From NCBI GenBank assembly GCA_043736395.1, contig JAYTCQ010000328.1, forward strand, positions 1 to 15,106: 15,106 nt of DNA, written 5' to 3'. The translations under genes and the position numbers were made by a program. Of the stretch, positions 12,227-15,106 are shown one piece after another. The stretch is from JAFDVL01 sp043736395 (GTDB lineage: Bacteria; Acidobacteriota; Blastocatellia; RBC074). A model generated the notes under the pieces. That model worked only from the letters and a program-made list of their open reading frames with translations, was not told the DNA's origin and did not search any database. Each line of letters begins with the position of its first letter. Position 1 is the first letter of the stretch.

Positions 12227-12955
12227 ATGCTGAAAATTTGCGTACTCATTACTTCGTTATTTCTACTGACTTACGCGTTCACTTCTGCGCGTTACCAGCA
12301 GGCACAGGCTCCCGCTACGACCGATTATGAATATCGTTCGAAGCACGATCCTAATGGCATTGGAAAATTTTATTTTGGACGCGAAATCGCTCACGTCATG
12401 GGACATTTCGCTGCCGATTGGTTAGAGCGGGCAGATCGCATCGAAACCGAAAAACCGGATGATGTCGTCAAAAATTTCAAACTTAAACCTACTGATGTCG
12501 TCGCGGACATTGGCGCGGGAACCGGATACTTTACATTTCGCCTCAGTCCCGTAGTCAAAGACGGGAAAGTCTTCGCCGTAGACATTCAGCCGGAAATGTT
12601 AGCGATGATGGAAGAGCGCAAGAAATCGCTCAAAGCCGAAAATGTGGTGACGGTGCAGGGAACCGAGAAGGATGTGAAATTGCCCGAAGCTTCAGTAGAT
12701 TTAGCGTTTATGGTAGACGCCTATCATGAGTTTTCCTACCCGCGCGAAATGATGCAGAGCATTGTCAAAAGCCTCAAACCAAAAGGCCGCGTCGTCCTCA
12801 TCGAATACCGTGGTGAAGACCCGAACGTCCCGATAAAATTGGTTCACAAGATGACAGTGAAGCAGGCGCGCAAGGAATTAGAATCGGTAGGATTGACATG
12901 GAAAGAGACGAAAAGTTTTCTGCCGCAACAACATTTTATTGTGTTCGAGAAATAG
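12227..12955 (+). CDS. Exported class I SAM-dependent methyltransferase-like protein
   Basis: From ATG 12227 this encodes 242 residues. GTG 12209 is in frame but lies inside the likely promoter. An N-terminal hydrophobic signal or anchor (LKICVLITSLFLLTYAF) is followed by a conserved lead-in (GIGKFYFGREIAHVMGHFAADWLERADRIETE) and a class I methyltransferase core. The core has motif I VVADIGAGTGYFTFRL, an acidic strand end FAVDIQPEML, an LAFMVDAYHEF motif IV region, and LKPKGRVVLIEYRGED as post-motif III. All SAM-binding elements look intact. A methyltransferase with a signal peptide is odd, since SAM is a cytoplasmic cofactor. This subfamily with a signal sequence recurs in Acidobacteriota and Planctomycetes, from memory of the family. 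It may be a membrane-tethered enzyme facing the cytoplasm, or an exported binding protein. Its substrate is unknown. Confidence 0.85.
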   Translation: MLKICVLITSLFLLTYAFTSARYQQAQAPATTDYEYRSKHDPNGIGKFYFGREIAHVMGHFAADWLERADRIETEKPDDVVKNFKLKPTDVVADIGAGTGYFTFRLSPVVKDGKVFAVDIQPEMLAMMEERKKSLKAENVVTVQGTEKDVKLPEASVDLAFMVDAYHEFSYPREMMQSIVKSLKPKGRVVLIEYRGEDPNVPIKLVHKMTVKQARKELESVGLTWKETKSFLPQQHFIVFEK

Positions 12956-12974
12956 AAGAAATTTATCAATGATC

Positions 12975-13078
12975 AGCGCGAGCGATGCAAACGCAGTGGC
13001 GAGAAGATAGCCTGAAGATTAAGTGAACCGCTCGCCACGTCACGCGAGCGGCGCGGCAAGCGAGACGCTCGCGCTCCA
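12975..13078. repeat. Palindromic repeat element, copy 2 (shortened)
   Basis: This is related to the repeat at 5561-5719. It keeps the GCGATGCAAACGC...GTGGCGAG block, the inner pair GTGGCGAG (12996-13003) with CTCGCCAC (13031-13038), and the right arm GGCAAGCGAGACGCTCG. Its left arm is shortened by an internal deletion, leaving a 10-bp terminal inverted repeat (12975-12984 with 13066-13075). It again lies between convergent genes, the methyltransferase and the L,D-transpeptidase (stops at 12955 and 13096). Confidence 0.85.
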
Positions 13079-13095
13079 TCGACTAGCACTCTTAT

Positions 13096-13833
13096 TTATG
13101 TTTCAGCGGGTGGATTTGATTCATACACCAGAACCTCAACTCCAATCTCAGCCAACCGATAAAAATCTTCCGCCGCAAACATAGGAATCCGAATGCATCC
13201 ATGCGAATCAGGATATGGCGGGACGAATTTGCTGCCGTGAATCGCTAAGCCTGAGAGAAAATAATTTGGATAATAGAGCAATCCCAAAGCCGATTTTCGC
13301 CACCCTTTAATTTTATTGTAGAACTTGAATCGTCCGACTGGTGTGATGGCATCGCGCACAAAACCTTCGGATTTGAATTCTTTATCATTGCCTGAGGAGA
13401 CGGTCAGAATTCGCTGAATTTTGTTTTCGTGGTTGATGACGAACAGGACTTGGCGCCGCAAATCAACTTCGATGCGGAGCTGATTTTCTGCCAGATTCTG
13501 CGTTTCTTTGGGTGTGAATTCTGAAGCATTTTGAATGGCTTCAAAGTCAGCGCGAGATAATTTCCCACTCCGTTTTGAATCCGTAACTTTCTGAAAAGTG
13601 ATAATCGCCTGGCGATGAGAATCAGGGTCTTTGGTTATCCAGAATCCGAGCGCGGATAATTTTTCTTTGGCCTCTTTTATTTCTTTAGCAGTCAGTGGCT
13701 TCGCTTTTGCTTTGGTTGCCGGAACCACCACACGGCGGGCACGCGATGTTTGTGCAATGCTTTGAATAGTGAATAAGGATAAAACGATTGTAAGGATGAA
13801 AACGTAGTGAGAACGTCGTGAAATGAATATCAT
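13096..13833 (-). CDS. YkuD-type L,D-transpeptidase
   Basis: This 245-residue exported protein has a signal peptide (hydrophobic 10-26, ending SIAQ), a basic linker rich in Lys, Arg and Ala, and a region at about 48-115 that looks like a peptidoglycan-binding module (EKLSALGFWITKDPDSHRQAIITFQKV). The YkuD catalytic domain covers about 119-238. It opens with IEVDLRRQVLFVI and carries the signature GLAIHGS (H199) and SHGCIRI, with catalytic Cys213 and Arg215. Such enzymes make 3-3 cross-links in peptidoglycan or attach proteins to it, in the periplasm, using tetrapeptide donors. It follows the M15 carboxypeptidase gene by 42 bases on the same strand, so the two are probably co-transcribed. No Shine-Dalgarno sequence is visible before ATG 13833. 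A role in beta-lactam-tolerant cross-linking is possible but not shown. Confidence 0.9.
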   Translation of the reverse strand: MIFISRRSHYVFILTIVLSLFTIQSIAQTSRARRVVVPATKAKAKPLTAKEIKEAKEKLSALGFWITKDPDSHRQAIITFQKVTDSKRSGKLSRADFEAIQNASEFTPKETQNLAENQLRIEVDLRRQVLFVINHENKIQRILTVSSGNDKEFKSEGFVRDAITPVGRFKFYNKIKGWRKSALGLLYYPNYFLSGLAIHGSKFVPPYPDSHGCIRIPMFAAEDFYRLAEIGVEVLVYESNPPAET

Positions 13834-13875
13834 GAAAATATGTAAAGGGGGATGGGTTGTTAAAAGAGGGGATTT

Positions 13876-14721
13876 TTATTTAACGGCTTGGGGATTATAT
13901 TCCCAGTGCCAGGGTTCATAAAAATACGGAATAAAACCAAATTGCCCGGCGTTTTTTACGAGCCAGCGGTAGGCTTTGGAATTCACCTGAATCATTCGAT
14001 TCGCATCTTTCGTGCTGACCGGATCGCCTCCGACATATATATCTAAAGCGCGTCCGGTGAAGTGGGGACTGTTGATAGCTAATCCGGCACGTCCTGCATT
14101 CGGAGATTGCGCGCGCAACTTTTGCTGATATTCCGGTGAACGAAAAGCCGAAATAATTTTCAAAGATTTTTCCGAGGCCGCAATCTTACCATCCGCGTCA
14201 AGTGGCAGGTTTAAATCCTTCGCCGCCGCCGCGATCATTTTTTTGTAAGCGCGATAGGTCTCGGTTTCCAGCTGTCGTAATTCAACTGGACGTTCAGGAT
14301 CATAAAATTCTGAAGCTGACACTATTACTAATTTTTCAGGTGGAGGAATTGTCCGATCCTTGCTGCGCCGCACTTGCCACTTCTCAACTAATTTCAGCCA
14401 GGTTTCCTGATCCAAAACTCCATGAGTGGGTAACCCGGATAGGCTTTGCCACTGCGCCAAATCTTTTGAGAAATTTTCGCTCTCAGCAGTTTCATCAGTG
14501 CCAATAAATTGAGCGATCAACGGTAAGTAAAGTTGCCATCCGCGTTGCTGCTTGCCGCCGAATGACCAAACCAAATTGTTTTTGAAGGAAGTGTTTTCCC
14601 GATTTTCAGCTTTTCCAGCCGACGAATTACTACGATAGACGATATTTCTCGGTGGCTGCGAAAATACCGGGCTTAACAAAATAACGAACAGAACAAAACT
14701 GTAATAATGACGTAGTCTCAT
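13876..14721 (-). CDS. VanY/M15-family D-alanyl-D-alanine carboxypeptidase
   Basis: This 281-residue exported protein has a signal peptide (hydrophobic 8-20, cleavage near VFSQ). Residues about 60-117 resemble a peptidoglycan-binding helix bundle (FSKDLAQWQSLSGLPTHGVLDQETW). The M15 zinc peptidase domain occupies about 140-280. It has SAFRSPEYQQKL (191-202), the metal ligands H220 and D227 in SPHFTGRALDI, the catalytic Glu269, and the third ligand H272 in EPWHWEY. All key residues are present. The enzyme removes the terminal D-Ala from pentapeptide stems in the periplasm. The product tetrapeptides are the donors of L,D-transpeptidases, the family encoded by the next gene 42 bases downstream, which makes a two-gene wall-remodelling operon plausible. 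Confidence 0.9.
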   Translation of the reverse strand: MRLRHYYSFVLFVILLSPVFSQPPRNIVYRSNSSAGKAENRENTSFKNNLVWSFGGKQQRGWQLYLPLIAQFIGTDETAESENFSKDLAQWQSLSGLPTHGVLDQETWLKLVEKWQVRRSKDRTIPPPEKLVIVSASEFYDPERPVELRQLETETYRAYKKMIAAAAKDLNLPLDADGKIAASEKSLKIISAFRSPEYQQKLRAQSPNAGRAGLAINSPHFTGRALDIYVGGDPVSTKDANRMIQVNSKAYRWLVKNAGQFGFIPYFYEPWHWEYNPQAVK

Positions 14722-15106
14722 GATACTTTATGCACTAGAAATTATTGAACCAAATGTCTCCAATAAAAAATCAGTCATCCTCAAAGCGGAGATTATCATA
14801 TCATAGCGTCCCTGATTGTGATGAAGCAGAAAATTTTGTTCATTTCATTGAATCCAGGAATATAATAGCGGGTATTGCAGGCTTCTTAAACCTTTACAAT
14901 TAATTCTCATCAACTGCATCTCAACAAATCTCTTATCAATTAATTCTATCCTTTATCTCTCAAGGAATTCAGGGCAAAATAATGTTACATTATTTTGTAT
15001 TTACCAGCTAAATACATGACAAAAGATTGATAACCCTAACCCAGGCAATGAGATCACGCGACTCAAGATTCGTCACCAGGCGGCACAAGAAATCGAGTCC
15101 ACGGCG
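14722..15106. other. AT-rich right-edge region, no confident gene
   Basis: This contains the presumed promoter of the M15 gene on the minus strand and, further right, two adjacent palindromes. The last 75 bases or so become GC-richer and are open in more than one plus-strand frame (one reads DNPNPGNEITRLKIRHQAAQ), which suggests the 5' end of a gene continuing past the window. Neither start nor family can be given. Confidence 0.4.
14975..15016. promoter_or_regulatory. Two abutting perfect palindromes, probable operator
   Basis: The first palindrome has 11-bp arms around one central base: CAAAATAATGT at 14975-14985, T at 14986, and its complement at 14987-14997. The second has TGTATTTA (14996-15003) and TAAATACA (15009-15016) around CCAGC. 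They overlap by two bases. No T-run follows, and the region is AT-rich, so protein-binding sites are more likely than a terminator. I do not recognise the motif as that of a named regulator. Confidence 0.5.

Overview
The window looks like part of the chromosome of an Acidobacteriota bacterium, probably Blastocatellia-like. It has moderate GC with AT-rich intergenic DNA. It carries a giant Oar-type TonB-dependent receptor with an N-terminal carboxypeptidase-regulatory-like domain, and a protein ending in the 'Solibacter C-terminal' (TIGR03437-like) domain; both families are greatly expanded in that phylum. Many proteins have Gram-negative-type signal peptides. The taxonomy is inferred from gene families only.

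Layout, left to right. (1) 288-3572 is the TonB receptor, closed by a perfect 13-bp-stem terminator. (2) 3995-5545 is a secreted PQQ-type glucose/sorbosone dehydrogenase-like beta-propeller; a GTG with an ideal Shine-Dalgarno sequence sets its start. (3) 5561-5719 is a 159-bp palindromic repeat with 32-bp terminal inverted repeats. (4) 5728-6201 on the minus strand is a thioredoxin-dependent peroxiredoxin (BCP/PrxQ) whose peroxidatic-cysteine codon is an in-frame TGA. The reading frame is otherwise intact, and a hairpin with bacterial-SECIS geometry sits just after the TGA, so it is a strong selenoprotein candidate and the main discovery here. (5) 6468-8207 is a secreted Asp-box beta-propeller with the TIGR03437-like C-terminus, followed by a terminator. 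(6) 8301-9587 is an ACS-family MFS transporter with a hairpin against its ribosome binding site.

(7) 9588-11952 is an accessory stretch: an AT-rich spacer, a DUF4258 toxin with a YgiT/MqsA-type zinc-finger antitoxin, then a four-gene probable operon (HTH protein, unknown 76-aa protein, BrnT-like toxin, BrnA-position antitoxin). It ends in a 16-bp-stem terminator that also faces (8) a minus-strand tRNA-Phe(GAA), which has a good sigma70 promoter. (9) 12227-12955 is an exported SAM-methyltransferase-like protein that appears to be transcribed from an extended -10 placed so that its mRNA would be leaderless. (10) 12975-13078 is a second, shorter copy of the palindromic repeat. (11) 13096-14721 on the minus strand is a two-gene cell-wall unit, a VanY/M15 D,D-carboxypeptidase followed by a YkuD L,D-transpeptidase. 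(12) The right edge is AT-rich and carries two abutting perfect palindromes, probably operators for a gene beyond the window.

Both copies of the palindromic repeat lie between convergent genes, where they could serve as bidirectional terminators. The two murein genes plausibly act together on peptide stems: the carboxypeptidase makes the tetrapeptide donors used by L,D-transpeptidases. The other genes look like independent units typical of a heterotrophic acidobacterium.
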